Assembly (NCBI GenBank): GCA_016715115.1 | Contig: JADKBM010000016.1 | Span: 124,001 to 188,000, forward strand | Direction: 5' to 3' | DNA from: Acidobacteriota bacterium | GTDB lineage: Bacteria; Acidobacteriota; Blastocatellia; Pyrinomonadales; Pyrinomonadaceae | DNA length: 64,000 nt | Shown: positions 9,575-22,298 of the stretch, in pieces | Layout of the letters: each line of letters opens with the position of its first letter | Numbering within the stretch: the stretch's first letter is position 1 | Position numbers and translations under genes: made by a program | The notes under the pieces: model-generated | Database searches by the model: none | Told to the model about the DNA's origin: nothing | What the model saw: the letters and a program-made list of their open reading frames with translations, nothing else

Positions 9575-10385
9575 CGAGGCCGCGATTGATAAAACGCCGA
9601 AGAAAGCTGCGACTTTTACCGTCAGCGAGGCTTGGAGCAATCTCCGCCAAAACCCTTCGCTTTTTATCCGCTATTGGAATTACAAGGGCGCGATTCTTAG
9701 CGGACTTCTCCGCGCGCCGATCTTTTTGATCACTTACCTCGTCGGAAAGGAAGGATTGAAACTGGCGATCGGCGCGGCATTGGTTCAGTTCGTCTATCGC
9801 TTCGTCTTCGCCGGCATCAGCGGCGCGATGATCCAGTCTTTCCGGCGCGTCGAACCCGCGTGGAAAGCACTTTTGACGATTCTCCTCGCGGTCCCGCTGA
9901 TCAGCCACATCTTCGAATTCGCTTTTCAGGCGGCGTTCGCGTATTTCACCGGCACCAGCGATCATACCGACGAAGCGATCGTCCGCTCGATCTGCGTTTC
10001 GATCATTTCCGCGCTTTTCACACTATTCATTATGCGCCGGAACGTGATGATCGTCGGCGAAGAAGGCAGCCGATCGCTGTTTCACGACCTGACGCGGCTT
10101 CCCTTCCTGATCTTCGACTTCATCGCGTTCATCCCGAACGAGGTCGCATCTTTGTTCAGGCGCGGAGCGTATCTCTCGGTCGTCATCGCGATCGCCTCAT
10201 TCGGGATCTTCTCCCAAATGCTCATTTGGGCGGTGACGAACAAGGCCGCCTGGACCTACAACAACGGCCGCGAGATCGCCCTCTTGAAATACTGGGGCAT
10301 CGATGGAATGATACTCCTCGTTCTGGCCATCGTTCTGTCGTTGATCGTGCCGACGCGCGGCGGAATCCACGCCACGAAGCATTAG
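9567..10385 (+). CDS. Polytopic membrane protein of unknown function
   Basis: 272 residues from ATG 9567, which overlaps the end of the glycosyltransferase gene. About six hydrophobic segments are visible (GAILSGLLRAPIFLITYLV, LLTILLAVPLISHIFEFAF, SICVSIISALFTLFIM, YLSVVIAIASFGIFSQML, MILLVLAIVLSLIVP). It carries no recognisable catalytic motif. The tight coupling to a GT4 enzyme suggests it serves the same surface-glycan or glycolipid pathway, for example as an anchor or transporter, but that is inference. Confidence 0.7.
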   Translation: MTNEAAIDKTPKKAATFTVSEAWSNLRQNPSLFIRYWNYKGAILSGLLRAPIFLITYLVGKEGLKLAIGAALVQFVYRFVFAGISGAMIQSFRRVEPAWKALLTILLAVPLISHIFEFAFQAAFAYFTGTSDHTDEAIVRSICVSIISALFTLFIMRRNVMIVGEEGSRSLFHDLTRLPFLIFDFIAFIPNEVASLFRRGAYLSVVIAIASFGIFSQMLIWAVTNKAAWTYNNGREIALLKYWGIDGMILLVLAIVLSLIVPTRGGIHATKH

Positions 10386-10417
10386 AATTTTGCCCGGCCT
10401 TTTGCTAACCTTGCGAT

Positions 10418-11023
10418 ATGCAATCACTGGAGTCCATCCAAACCAACATCGCCTACTCGCCGATGCTCAAGCGTTACACTCTCGCTGAATTTTGGGAACT
10501 TCCGGAACCTGACGATCGATCACATTTCGAGTTAATCGAAGGAGTTCTTCACATTGTGCCTCCACCGACAAAACAACACGGCAAGATTGTTGCCGCATTG
10601 AACCGTTCATTGATGCGTTTTCTGATAGCCACAAACAGTAACGGAAACGTCTACCATCCCCGTGAAGCAATGTTTTTTGAGAATCTATGGGGAACATATC
10701 TCGAGTCGGATATGATGTTTGTGTCCGAGGAACTCGAACGGAAAACGCCGGACGGGCGCTCGTCGGCGACGATAGTTTTCGAATGCATCTCTGCAAGTTC
10801 GGGCATTTACGACCGAACGTCGAAGGCCGACACCTATCTTGCGCTCGGCGTCGAGGAACTGTGGCTGATCGATCCGGACACGGGGACGGTCGAAATACGA
10901 AACCGGAATTTTCATAACGGCGGGCCGGTGTGGCAAAGACGCCTCTACGGAGCGAATGAAACGGCGGTTTCGAATGTTCTCGCGGACTGGAGCGTCGCGC
11001 TGGAAGACGTTTTCGCAGGGTAG
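10418..11023 (+). CDS. Uma2-family (DUF820) PD-(D/E)XK endonuclease-like protein
   Basis: 201 residues. The Uma2 pattern is clear: an N-terminal FWELPEPDDRSHFELIEGVLHIVPPP, then HGKIVAALNRSLMRFL, ESDMMFVSEE, and the core ATIVFECISASSGIYDRTSKADTYLALGVEELWLIDP. The family has a restriction-endonuclease-like fold; its biological role is not settled, although Uma2 genes are abundant in Cyanobacteria and Acidobacteriota. It sits between the membrane protein and a second GT4 gene with short gaps, so it may be co-transcribed by chance of location. Confidence 0.82.
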   Translation: MQSLESIQTNIAYSPMLKRYTLAEFWELPEPDDRSHFELIEGVLHIVPPPTKQHGKIVAALNRSLMRFLIATNSNGNVYHPREAMFFENLWGTYLESDMMFVSEELERKTPDGRSSATIVFECISASSGIYDRTSKADTYLALGVEELWLIDPDTGTVEIRNRNFHNGGPVWQRRLYGANETAVSNVLADWSVALEDVFAG

Positions 11024-11028
11024 GTTCA

Positions 11029-12384
11029 GTGTCGATCAAATCAGTTCACATCACAAATTACTATCACAAGAACTCCGGCGGGATCAGCACGAGTTTCAAT
11101 AATCTGCTCGACGCGGCGGCGCGTCATCGGCGCGAAGTTCGGCTCGTCGTGCCCGGGGAAGAATCCGCCGTGGAACAGGTCAACGAATTCGCGAAGATCT
11201 ATTACGTGCCGGCAAAGTACTCGCCCGTTTTCGACAAACGCTACCGGGTGATGATGCCCTGGCAGTATATGGTCAAAGATTCGCCGATCCGCCAAATACT
11301 GCTCGCGGAAATGCCCGATATGATCGAGGTCACCGACAAGTACACGCTGAGTCTCCTGGGCGTGATGATCCGGACCAACAGCTTCAAGAAACTCGGACGG
11401 CCGATGCTCGTGCATTTCAGCGCCGAACGGATGGACGACAACGTCGGATCGTTTCTGACTTCGGGCAAGCTCGGCCACTGGTTCGCGCGCCGCGTCATCG
11501 GAAACTACACGTTGCCGAACTTCGACTTTCATATCGCCAATTCCGTTTACACCGCCGAGGAGTTTTACAACGCCTACAAGACCGAAACGAATCCGCATCG
11601 TTCGGGCCGGTTTTTCAACTTCTGCTGGCGTTTTTTCAAGGCCCCGCGGATTCCGATCGAAGAACGCATCTTCGTTTGTCCGCGCGGCGTGAACGCCGAC
11701 ATCTTTCGCGCCGACCGCCGGAGCGACGAGGTCAGGCGCGAGATGCGCGAACGGGCCGGAATTCCGGCCGAATCGACCGTTTTGCTGTACGCCGGACGTA
11801 TCTCGCCCGAAAAGAACATCGGATTGCTGGTCGAAATGATGAAGGAACTCGCGGCCGACGAGCGGAACGATTACCGTTTGCTCATCGCCGGCGCCGGCCC
11901 GGAAGAGGAATGGCTGAAGGCTCAGGCCGCGAAGCTTTTCCCCGGCAAGATCGTTTGCCTCGGCCATCTCGACAAGGAAACGCTCGCCGATTACTATGCG
12001 AACGCCGACGTCTTCGTGCATCCGAATCCGCGCGAGCCGTTCGGAATCGCTCCGCTCGAAGCAATGGTCTCGGGCGCGCCGACACTGGCGCCGAATTCGG
12101 GCGGGATCTTGTCCTATGCAACGGAAGACAACGCGTGGCTCGTCGAACCGTCTGGGGCGAAATTCGCCGCCACCGTGCGTTCGATCGTCGCCAAGCCCGA
12201 GGAAACCGCCCGGCGCACGGCGAACGCGGTCGAAACGGCGCTTGCGAACACGCGTGTTAAATCGACCGACAATCTTCTTGCAACTTACGACCGGATGTTC
12301 GAAGATTTCCAGCGTCGAAAGGAATTGTTTACGGATTTGGAAGAATCGAAGAGGTTCGATTATTTGGGATTGTTGGCCCGATAA
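11029..12384 (+). CDS. GT4-family glycosyltransferase
   Basis: 451 residues from a GTG start at 11029, five bases after the Uma2 stop. GT-B features: N-terminal ITNYYHKNSGGISTSFNNLL with the glycine-rich loop, the second-domain opening VLLYAGRISPEKNIGLLVEMM, LLIAGAGPEEEWLK, and the donor site FVHPNPREPFGIAPLEAMVSG with E-x7-E. It is distinct from the upstream GT4 enzyme. A surface polysaccharide or glycolipid acceptor is likely but not shown. Confidence 0.86.
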   Translation: MSIKSVHITNYYHKNSGGISTSFNNLLDAAARHRREVRLVVPGEESAVEQVNEFAKIYYVPAKYSPVFDKRYRVMMPWQYMVKDSPIRQILLAEMPDMIEVTDKYTLSLLGVMIRTNSFKKLGRPMLVHFSAERMDDNVGSFLTSGKLGHWFARRVIGNYTLPNFDFHIANSVYTAEEFYNAYKTETNPHRSGRFFNFCWRFFKAPRIPIEERIFVCPRGVNADIFRADRRSDEVRREMRERAGIPAESTVLLYAGRISPEKNIGLLVEMMKELAADERNDYRLLIAGAGPEEEWLKAQAAKLFPGKIVCLGHLDKETLADYYANADVFVHPNPREPFGIAPLEAMVSGAPTLAPNSGGILSYATEDNAWLVEPSGAKFAATVRSIVAKPEETARRTANAVETALANTRVKSTDNLLATYDRMFEDFQRRKELFTDLEESKRFDYLGLLAR

Positions 12385-12468
12385 CTGAAAAAGCTGATAA
12401 CTGATAGCTGATAGCTGATAGTGATAACTGAAAGCTGATAACTGATAACCGATAACTGATAACTGAGC
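12385..12468. repeat. Short tandem repeat of AACTGATA words
   Basis: The gap before the permease gene is almost entirely built of degenerate copies of gataactgata and gatagctgata, with a variable 8-14 base period. It ends seven bases before the ATG at 12475, so it occupies the whole 5-prime untranslated region. It is non-coding and too irregular for a CRISPR. Confidence 0.75.
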
Positions 12469-12474
12469 CGTATT

Positions 12475-13575
12475 ATGTTGGAACTAGTTTTTGCAAATCT
12501 AAAGGTTCGGCCGTTCCGGACGCTGATCAGTATCATCGGCGTCGCGCTCGGGGTCGTCCTCGTCGTACTTTTCACCGGGCTTGCGCGCGGGATGACGAAC
12601 GATATGGCGAAGCGCGCGTCGAACTGGAAGGCCGAGATCGTCTTCACGCGCGTCGGCGCGATGGAACTGACGACTTCGAACGCGTCTGTCTCGACAACTT
12701 ATGCACAGAAGTTGTTGGAGATCGAAGGTGTCGGCGCGACCGTTCCGGTGATCCGCTACATCACGCCGAACACCAAGGGTCGCTGGGGAATCCTGCAGCT
12801 CGACGGGGTCGATTGGGAACCGTTCGCGGCGATGAACGAGATGAAGATCATCGGCGGCCGTGCGCCGACGGCGGCGAACGAGATCGTTGTCGACGAACGT
12901 CAGCTTCGTGAGGATAATCGCCAAATCGGCGATACGATGGAGCTTTTCGGCGATCGTCAATATACGGTCGTCGGCATTTTCGCGCCGCCATCGGGCTCGC
13001 GCATCAAGATGTCGCTCGGCGCGATGCAGGAAGCGCTGGAAGCGCCCAACAAATGCACGTACATCCTCGTCAAACTGAAGGATGGAGCTGATGTTGACGC
13101 GGTCGCGTCGCGCATCAACGAGCGATTGCCGGGCAATAAGATCAACTTGACGCGCGACCTCGTCATCGACGCCCAGGAGCGTATTCCGGCGCTCAACACG
13201 TTCCTCCGGGCGCTTGTCGGACTGGGGGCGTTCGTATCGACGATCTTCGTCCTGCTTTCGATGTACACGACGATCACCGAACGCCGCAAAGAGATCGGAA
13301 TTCTAAAATCGCTCGGCGCGTCGAGTTCGTTCATAATCCGTGTGATCGAAGGCGAAGCGTTTCTGATCGGGCTGTTCGGCGTCATCGGCGGCTTTGCCGT
13401 TTCGTTCATCGCCTCTTACCTGATCGAGAGCGGCTTCGAACTTCAGTTCGAATTCAGCCGTGGCTGGATCTTGACGGCGGCGCTGATCGCGATCGGCGGC
13501 AGCCTTTTCGGCGCGCTCTATCCGGCCTGGAAGGCTTCGACCATCGACCCGGTCGAGGTGATGGTCAATGAGTGA
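12475..13575 (+). CDS. FtsX/MacB-type ABC transporter permease
   Basis: 366 residues. The architecture is typical: an N-terminal transmembrane helix (LISIIGVALGVVLVVLFTGLARG), a periplasmic MacB-like core domain (about 45-230), then three C-terminal helices of the FtsX domain (LGAFVSTIFVLLSMYTTITERRKEIGILKSLGAS, FLIGLFGVIGGFAVSFIASYL, AALIAIGGSLFGALYPAWKA). The TERRKEIGILKSLGA motif is characteristic of the family. No ATP-binding partner lies beside it. The tandem-repeat stretch immediately upstream may affect its expression. Confidence 0.85.
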   Translation: MLELVFANLKVRPFRTLISIIGVALGVVLVVLFTGLARGMTNDMAKRASNWKAEIVFTRVGAMELTTSNASVSTTYAQKLLEIEGVGATVPVIRYITPNTKGRWGILQLDGVDWEPFAAMNEMKIIGGRAPTAANEIVVDERQLREDNRQIGDTMELFGDRQYTVVGIFAPPSGSRIKMSLGAMQEALEAPNKCTYILVKLKDGADVDAVASRINERLPGNKINLTRDLVIDAQERIPALNTFLRALVGLGAFVSTIFVLLSMYTTITERRKEIGILKSLGASSSFIIRVIEGEAFLIGLFGVIGGFAVSFIASYLIESGFELQFEFSRGWILTAALIAIGGSLFGALYPAWKASTIDPVEVMVNE

Positions 13576-13576
13576 G

Positions 13577-13770
13577 CCGATTTGGGATTTGTGATTTGGG
13601 ATATTTGGGATTTGCGATTTGCGATTTGCGATTTGGGAATTGCGATTTTTTGAATTCGTGATCTGATTTTTGGAATTCTGGAATCCGAATTCCCAATCTG
13701 GAATTTGGAATCTGGAATTTGAAGCTTTGCGATTTGCGGAGATTCGGAGTTTCGAATTCTTATCTTTAAT
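13577..13770. repeat. Intergenic GATTTGCG/GAATTTGG repeat block
   Basis: Successive 7- and 10-base words (ggatttg, cgatttg, ggaatttg) fill the space between the permease stop and btaA. The same words recur at 24.11-24.20, 26.52-26.70 and 28.45-28.49 kb and inside mfd and lysS. No ORF or clear promoter is seen in the block. Confidence 0.75.
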
Positions 13771-13776
13771 CCTCGG

Positions 13777-15009
13777 ATGACGAAAAAATTGGTCAAGAAT
13801 GCGGTTATCCAACCGGCGGCCTCGAAGCGGCAGAGCGTTTTGCAAAAGCTGTTCGCGGTCTGGTTCGACGCCTTCGTTTACAATCAGATCTGGGAAGACC
13901 CGCGGGTCGACCTCGAAGCGCTGCGGATCGATTCCGAATCCAACGTTTTGACGATCTCGTCGGGCGGTTGCAACGCGCTCAACTATCTGCTCGCCGGCCC
14001 GCGGTCCGTAACGGCGGTCGACCTCAATCGCCATCACATTTACCTTCTCAATCTCAAACTCGCCGCGCTCAAACATTTGCCCGGCCACGCGGAGTTTTTC
14101 GCGTTTTTCGGATTCGGTAAGAGTGACGAAACGACTGCCGATTACGAAAAATGGATCGCGCCGAATCTCGACAAGGCAACCCGGAAGTTCTGGGAGTCGA
14201 GTTCGCTCGTCGGAAAACTTACGCACGGCCGACGGATCAACTTCTTTCGCAACGGCGGACTCTACGAACATTCCCGTAACGGCTATTTTCTACGCTTTTT
14301 TCACAAATTCGCGCGCGTCCTCGGATGCCGTCCCGAAGAGGTCCTGAAAGCAAAATCGCCGGAAGAACAGGCGGAAATGTTCGAGAAATTCGTCAATCCG
14401 TTTTTCGATTCTCTTTTCATCAAGGCGGTCGGGAAACTTCCGGTAACGATGTTCGGGCTCGGAATTCCGCCGCAGCAATACGCCGAACTCAAAAAGGATC
14501 TCGACGGCGGTTCGGTGATCGATATCTACCGTGACCGCGCGCGGCGCCTCGCGGTCGATTATCCGATCTACGAAAACTATTTCGCGTGGCAGGCGTTCGC
14601 GCGCCGCTACGACACCGAGAACCGGCAGGCAATTCCGGAATATCTCAAGGCTGAGAATTATGAACGGCTGAAAGAGAATGCCGGACGGCTCACAACCGCG
14701 ATCGGTTCGATAACCGACGAGATCGACAGATCCGAGCCGGGACATTTCAACCGTTTCGTCTTTCTCGACGCTCAGGACTGGATGAACGCCGAAACGATGA
14801 CCGAACTTTGGTCCGCGATCGCCGCGAAAGGCGCCGCCGGGTCCCGAATCATATTTCGTACGGCCGGAGCGAATTCGCCGGTCGAATCGAATCTGCCGAA
14901 GGCGCTGTGTGATCGGTTCGAATACGAGAAGGATCGGTCCGAGGAACTCTTCAAACAAGACCGCGCCTCTATCTACGGCGGTTTCCATTTGTACGTTCTC
15001 AAACCGTGA
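13777..15009 (+). CDS. btaA: BtaA-like S-adenosylmethionine:diacylglycerol 3-amino-3-carboxypropyltransferase
   Basis: 410 residues, a full-length DUF3419 protein. The AdoMet site is visible as NVLTISSGGCNALNYLLAGPRSVTAVDLNRHHIYLLNLKLAAL (quoted in parts: ISSGGCNALNYLLAG and AVDLNRHHIYLLNLKLAA), followed by family landmarks EHSRNGYFLRFFHKFARVLG and FNRFVFLDAQDWM. BtaA transfers the aminocarboxypropyl group of AdoMet to diacylglycerol, giving diacylglycerylhomoserine. The next gene overlaps its stop and looks like BtaB, which supports the assignment. Betaine-lipid synthesis is usually induced by phosphate limitation; no Pho box was identified upstream. Confidence 0.85.
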   Translation: MTKKLVKNAVIQPAASKRQSVLQKLFAVWFDAFVYNQIWEDPRVDLEALRIDSESNVLTISSGGCNALNYLLAGPRSVTAVDLNRHHIYLLNLKLAALKHLPGHAEFFAFFGFGKSDETTADYEKWIAPNLDKATRKFWESSSLVGKLTHGRRINFFRNGGLYEHSRNGYFLRFFHKFARVLGCRPEEVLKAKSPEEQAEMFEKFVNPFFDSLFIKAVGKLPVTMFGLGIPPQQYAELKKDLDGGSVIDIYRDRARRLAVDYPIYENYFAWQAFARRYDTENRQAIPEYLKAENYERLKENAGRLTTAIGSITDEIDRSEPGHFNRFVFLDAQDWMNAETMTELWSAIAAKGAAGSRIIFRTAGANSPVESNLPKALCDRFEYEKDRSEELFKQDRASIYGGFHLYVLKP

Positions 15010-15683
15010 TGGACGATAAATCCCAATTTCCCAGTTCCCAATTCGAGCGGATGGATCGGATGTACCGCCATCAGCGCTTCTTCTACGATCTGACGCGCAA
15101 GTACTATCTGCTCGGACGCGACCGGCTGATCGCCGAGATGAAGATCGCGCCCGGGGACCGCGTTCTCGAACTCGGCTGCGGAACGGCGCGCAATCTCATC
15201 GCTCTCGCGAAAAAACATCCTGAATCGCATTTCTACGGTCTCGACGCCTCGGCGGAAATGCTCCGGACCGCGCAAAAGAAGATCGACGCGGCAGGATTGT
15301 CGAACATCACACTCCGGACGGCGCTCGCCGATGAGTTTTCGTTTGACGGGACGTTCGGCCTCGACGACAGATTCGACAATTGCTTTTTCAGCTACGCGGT
15401 CTCGATCATCCCGCCCTGGAGGGAATCGATCCGAAACGCAATCGAGAACCTCAAACCCGAGGGAAAGCTCCATATCGTCGATTTTTTCGATCAAAACGAC
15501 CTGCCGGCGTGGTTTCGCACGTTGCTTCAAGGCTGGCTCGAAAAATTCCACGTGCGCTATCCGGAAGAGTTGATCCCGTTTCTTGAAACGATGCGCGACG
15601 AAGGCTCGATCGAATTTCGGGTCGATCCGCTCTATCGAAGATATGCCTTGATCGTTGAGGTTACGAAAGCCCAGATTCAATAG
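15009..15683 (+). CDS. btaB: BtaB-like AdoMet-dependent N-methyltransferase
   Basis: 224 residues from the ATG that overlaps the btaA stop in TGATG. It is a class I methyltransferase with motif I RVLELGCGTARNLIALA and the post-I acidic residue in FYGLDASAEML. In the known pathway BtaB adds three methyl groups to diacylglycerylhomoserine to make the betaine lipid DGTS. The coupling to btaA is the main support; alone it would only be called a methyltransferase. The N-terminal DKSQFPSSQFERMDRM is partly repeat-like in composition. Confidence 0.8.
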   Translation: MDDKSQFPSSQFERMDRMYRHQRFFYDLTRKYYLLGRDRLIAEMKIAPGDRVLELGCGTARNLIALAKKHPESHFYGLDASAEMLRTAQKKIDAAGLSNITLRTALADEFSFDGTFGLDDRFDNCFFSYAVSIIPPWRESIRNAIENLKPEGKLHIVDFFDQNDLPAWFRTLLQGWLEKFHVRYPEELIPFLETMRDEGSIEFRVDPLYRRYALIVEVTKAQIQ

Positions 15684-15689
15684 TCGGGA

Positions 15690-15880
15690 GCTTTGAAATA
15701 CCCGCTTGAAGGAAATCGGCGACAGTTTAACCACAGATGAACGCGGATTGGCGGGATAAAATCATATTTTTTTTCCACCGTAATGGCGCCGAGTTGGTCT
15801 CAAATCATCCGGCCCCATCCGTGTTCTGTCAAGAACGGCCTGTCGCATCAATCAAGCAGGTTTTTCAAAGTTCCCTTGTC
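15690..15880. repeat. Dispersed repeat, inverted copy of the block at 1.67-2.03 kb
   Basis: Contains a gggagctttgaaa arm, a cacagatgaacgcggattgg block and the string tcaagaacggcctgtcgc. Each matches, in inverse orientation, sequence between the two DUF5916 genes. No gene lies here. Confidence 0.7.
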
Positions 15881-15912
15881 GTTTTTTTTAGTTGTGCGCG
15901 TGAGACTCCAAG

Positions 15913-16749
15913 CTATTTGCGTCGAACGAGTATCGCAATTCCGATTCCGCCGAGTATCAGCAAGCTCGCCAGCAAAAGCCGGACCGAAAACTCTTCCCGA
16001 AGAAGCAGGATTCCGCCCGCCGCAGCGATCGCCGGAACCGCGAGCTGCAGGACCGCCGCCCGGACCGGTGTGTGAAACCGGAGCGCCGCATACCAAACCG
16101 CGTAACCGATCCCGGAGGCGATCGCCCCGGAAACTGCGGCGATCAGAGCGGCTCGAAACGATATCTTGAGATTCCCGAGGAACGGCAACGCCGCAACGGC
16201 CGCAAAAGGCAGCGAACGCGCGAAATTGCCGGCGGTCGTCGACAGCGGGTTCTTGACGCCTTTGGCGCGAAGCGTGTAAAAACCCCAAGCGGCGCCGGCC
16301 ACGGCCATCAATATCGAACTCGCGATCGGCGGCGACTCGAGTCCGGGAAGGACGAGATAGACGAGACCGCAGAACGCAACCGACAGCCCGACCCATTCAA
16401 GCCGCCGCGGAGATTCGCCCCGGGCAATCGCCCAAAAGATCATCGTCAGTTGAACCGACCCGAAAAGGATCAGCGCGCCGGTCGCGGTCGTCAGTCCAAG
16501 ATACGCGAACGAGAAAAGAATCGCATACCCGAACAAAAACAGCGCCGAAACCCAGTTTCCGTTGTCCTCGCCCGCGTCGCGGCGGCCGAACGCGTGCGCC
16601 AGCAGGAATAGCACGGCCGCCCCTGAAACAAGCCGGACGACCGTGAACGAAGTCGCGTCGATCTCGCCGCCGCGCAATGCCATCCGGCAAAGGACGGAGT
16701 TCAGCGCAAAGCAGAGGAGGGCGACGGTTGTAAATGCGAACGCTTTCAT
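15913..16749 (-). CDS. EamA/DMT-family transporter
   Basis: 278 residues from ATG at 16747-16749; a longer frame upstream is rejected because this start overlaps the preceding stop as ATGA. About ten hydrophobic helices are arranged as two EamA repeats (FTTVALLCFALNSVLCRMAL, ALFLFGYAILFSFAYLGL, LMAVAGAAWGFYTL, AAVSGAIASGIGYAVWYAAL, LLLASLLILGGIGIAILV). The protein is an inner-membrane drug/metabolite exporter; the substrate is unknown. Translational coupling to the acyltransferase suggests a shared operon. Confidence 0.83.
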   Translation of the reverse strand: MKAFAFTTVALLCFALNSVLCRMALRGGEIDATSFTVVRLVSGAAVLFLLAHAFGRRDAGEDNGNWVSALFLFGYAILFSFAYLGLTTATGALILFGSVQLTMIFWAIARGESPRRLEWVGLSVAFCGLVYLVLPGLESPPIASSILMAVAGAAWGFYTLRAKGVKNPLSTTAGNFARSLPFAAVAALPFLGNLKISFRAALIAAVSGAIASGIGYAVWYAALRFHTPVRAAVLQLAVPAIAAAGGILLLREEFSVRLLLASLLILGGIGIAILVRRK

Positions 16750-18122
16750 TTGCCGTTGTCGATCAGATCGCCGATCTCGCGGTTCAGATCCTCGCGTTCG
16801 AGCAGGAGCCGGAGAAACAAGGCCCGCTGGCGCAGCAAGAGCCAAACCGACTTGAGCCAGACCTTGAGATCGATCAAGGTTTCGGAACTGCGAAGCGCAA
16901 TGTAGCCGCACAACGCGGTCAAAGGCACCGATGCGGCAGCTATCTGCCACCCAAAGAAATACCACGCAACGCCGGCGACGATCAGCCAGGTCAGCGGCAT
17001 CAGGACGATCGCCGCGAGTATCTTGAAGGTCGAACCCGCAGAGTCCGGTCCGTGCGTGCGGAACATCAACCCTACGAAATTCGAGAACACATAAGCCGGC
17101 GAGTGGACCACCGCGCCGAGAATCGCAAGCGGCGACAGCAGTAAGATCACGAACAGGCGCAGGAAAAGGAAGCGAAAGACGTAAAGCGTCGGATGTTGAA
17201 GCACCGAGAGACTCTCCGACGTGACACCGCTCGCGCTAAGTTCGGCTTCATATTTTTCGATACGTTTCCCGAGCGCCGCCTTGCGTTCGGGATCATTCCG
17301 GCCGAGGAGCTCGTATCGTTCGGCGAGGTTTTGAAGCCTGCGAAACGAATCGTTGAGCGTGTTCTTGAAAAGCAGGTTGCGATAGACGGACGAAAAAAGC
17401 GCCTCGGCCTTGAGCACCGCGTCGAGTTCGTCCTGACTCTCGAGGTTTAGCGTCGCGGCACGCAGCGCGGTTTCGATCCGCTCGGTCAGGCGACGGACCG
17501 CGTCCGCGGGCGGCTCGAGATCCGCGTCGAGCGCCACCGGTTCGACGTCGAGAATTTCGCCGTAACGGATCAGGACCTCGCTTCGAAACGCCGTCTTCGA
17601 CGTGTAAAACAGTCCGACGGCCGCGATCTTGAGATCGAGTTTCTCCGACCCTTCGCGCTTGATTCCGAGCGCGCCCAAAGCGATCCGCGCCGCGCCCGTT
17701 TTGACCGGCTTGAGCTTGGTCTCGTCGTGTGAGAGCCCTTCCGGAAAGATCGCGACACATCGATTCTCGGCAAGAAACCGGCGACACGCGTTGAATGTCT
17801 CCGCGTTCCGTTCCGGATCGCCATCGGCATCGACGCGCCGATAAACGGGCAACGCCTCGAGCGCGCGGATCAGCGCCCCGGCGATCGGGATCGTGAAAAG
17901 CGTCGATTTCGCGAGGAACGAAACGCGCCTTGGAAGCGAAACGAAAACGAGCGCCGGATCGACGAGACCGTTCGGATGGTTGAGGACGAAGATCACCGGC
18001 GAGTCCGTCGGGACCCGCTCGACGCCCGACGTTTCGATCCGCCGGAAAAACAAACGCAACGCGATGCTGATGACGGCGTGGAGCAGCTGCCGCGCGATCG
18101 AGCCCTTGCCGAGCACGAGCAT
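16746..18122 (-). CDS. PlsC-type (lyso)phospholipid acyltransferase
   Basis: 458 residues. The acyltransferase block is near the N-terminus: FVLNHPNGLVDPALVF (catalytic His and Asp), then GALIRALEALPVYRR, and CVAIFPEGLSHDE (the FPEG motif). The C-terminal half carries several hydrophobic helices (FRFLFLRLFVILLLSPLAILGA, ILAAIVLMPLTWLIVAGVAWYFFG). It is longer than a standard AGPAT and resembles membrane-anchored glycerol-3-phosphate or 1-acylglycerol-3-phosphate acyltransferases. Located close to btaAB it may contribute to lipid remodelling, which is only inference. Its stop overlaps the EamA start. Confidence 0.8.
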   Translation of the reverse strand: MLVLGKGSIARQLLHAVISIALRLFFRRIETSGVERVPTDSPVIFVLNHPNGLVDPALVFVSLPRRVSFLAKSTLFTIPIAGALIRALEALPVYRRVDADGDPERNAETFNACRRFLAENRCVAIFPEGLSHDETKLKPVKTGAARIALGALGIKREGSEKLDLKIAAVGLFYTSKTAFRSEVLIRYGEILDVEPVALDADLEPPADAVRRLTERIETALRAATLNLESQDELDAVLKAEALFSSVYRNLLFKNTLNDSFRRLQNLAERYELLGRNDPERKAALGKRIEKYEAELSASGVTSESLSVLQHPTLYVFRFLFLRLFVILLLSPLAILGAVVHSPAYVFSNFVGLMFRTHGPDSAGSTFKILAAIVLMPLTWLIVAGVAWYFFGWQIAAASVPLTALCGYIALRSSETLIDLKVWLKSVWLLLRQRALFLRLLLEREDLNREIGDLIDNGK

Positions 18123-18175
18123 ATCCCACCAGCGAAGAACTTTGATTGATTCAGTCTCGTTCGTGATTGATATTC

Positions 18176-21778
<3,603 letters not shown>

Positions 21779-21902
21779 TTTCTCTGGCAAAGAACTCTGC
21801 GAATGGACAAAGTCAGATAATTGCCGCAACCTGAGCGCAGATTTCGGTCGCACGCATCTGATTTCGCGCCGTTCGTGAAATTCGTGAAATTCGCGGCGAA
21901 AC

Positions 21903-22298
21903 CTACTCCAGGATCAAGATCTTCGCTTCGCCGGTGATGCAGTCGCCGTTCGGCGTCGAAACGGTCGTTTCGATCGTCACTACGGGCTTGTCCTCGCGAA
22001 TCGCGGTCACGACCGCCTTCGCCGTCACCGTGTCGCCGAGAAACACGGGCGCGATGAAGCGCAGCGTTTGCGACATATAGACCAGCTTTCGCTCGCTGAG
22101 TTCATAGCCGAGAACCGCCGAAATGAACGCCGCGCCGAGCATTCCGTGAGCGATGCGTTTGCCGAAGCGCGTCTTCGACGCAAAATCGTCGTCGAGATGG
22201 ATCGGATTGTAATCGCCCGAAACGTCCGCGAACTTGCGGATGACCTCATCCGTGACCTCTTTTGTGACGCTGAAAACGTCGCCGACTTTCAAATCCAT
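21903..22298 (-). CDS. MaoC-like (R)-specific enoyl-CoA hydratase
   Basis: 131 residues from ATG 22298 (a GTG six codons upstream is an alternative). It has a single hot-dog domain with the hydratase-2 signature: FADVSGDYNPIHLDDDFA supplies the catalytic Asp29 and His34, followed by FGKRIAHGMLGAAF. This is the PhaJ-like minimal form, which hydrates trans-2-enoyl-CoA to (R)-3-hydroxyacyl-CoA. It could feed polyhydroxyalkanoate or fatty-acid metabolism; no PHA genes are nearby. Confidence 0.82.
   Translation of the reverse strand: MDLKVGDVFSVTKEVTDEVIRKFADVSGDYNPIHLDDDFASKTRFGKRIAHGMLGAAFISAVLGYELSERKLVYMSQTLRFIAPVFLGDTVTAKAVVTAIREDKPVVTIETTVSTPNGDCITGEAKILILE

Noticed and set aside
7835..9640. 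601-codon minus-strand frame across the PHP and glycosyltransferase genes
   Set aside because: Covers two unrelated genes in antisense and shows no recognisable motif.
12385..12468. CRISPR array
   Set aside because: The AACTGATA words are contiguous, of 8-14 bases, without unique spacers.
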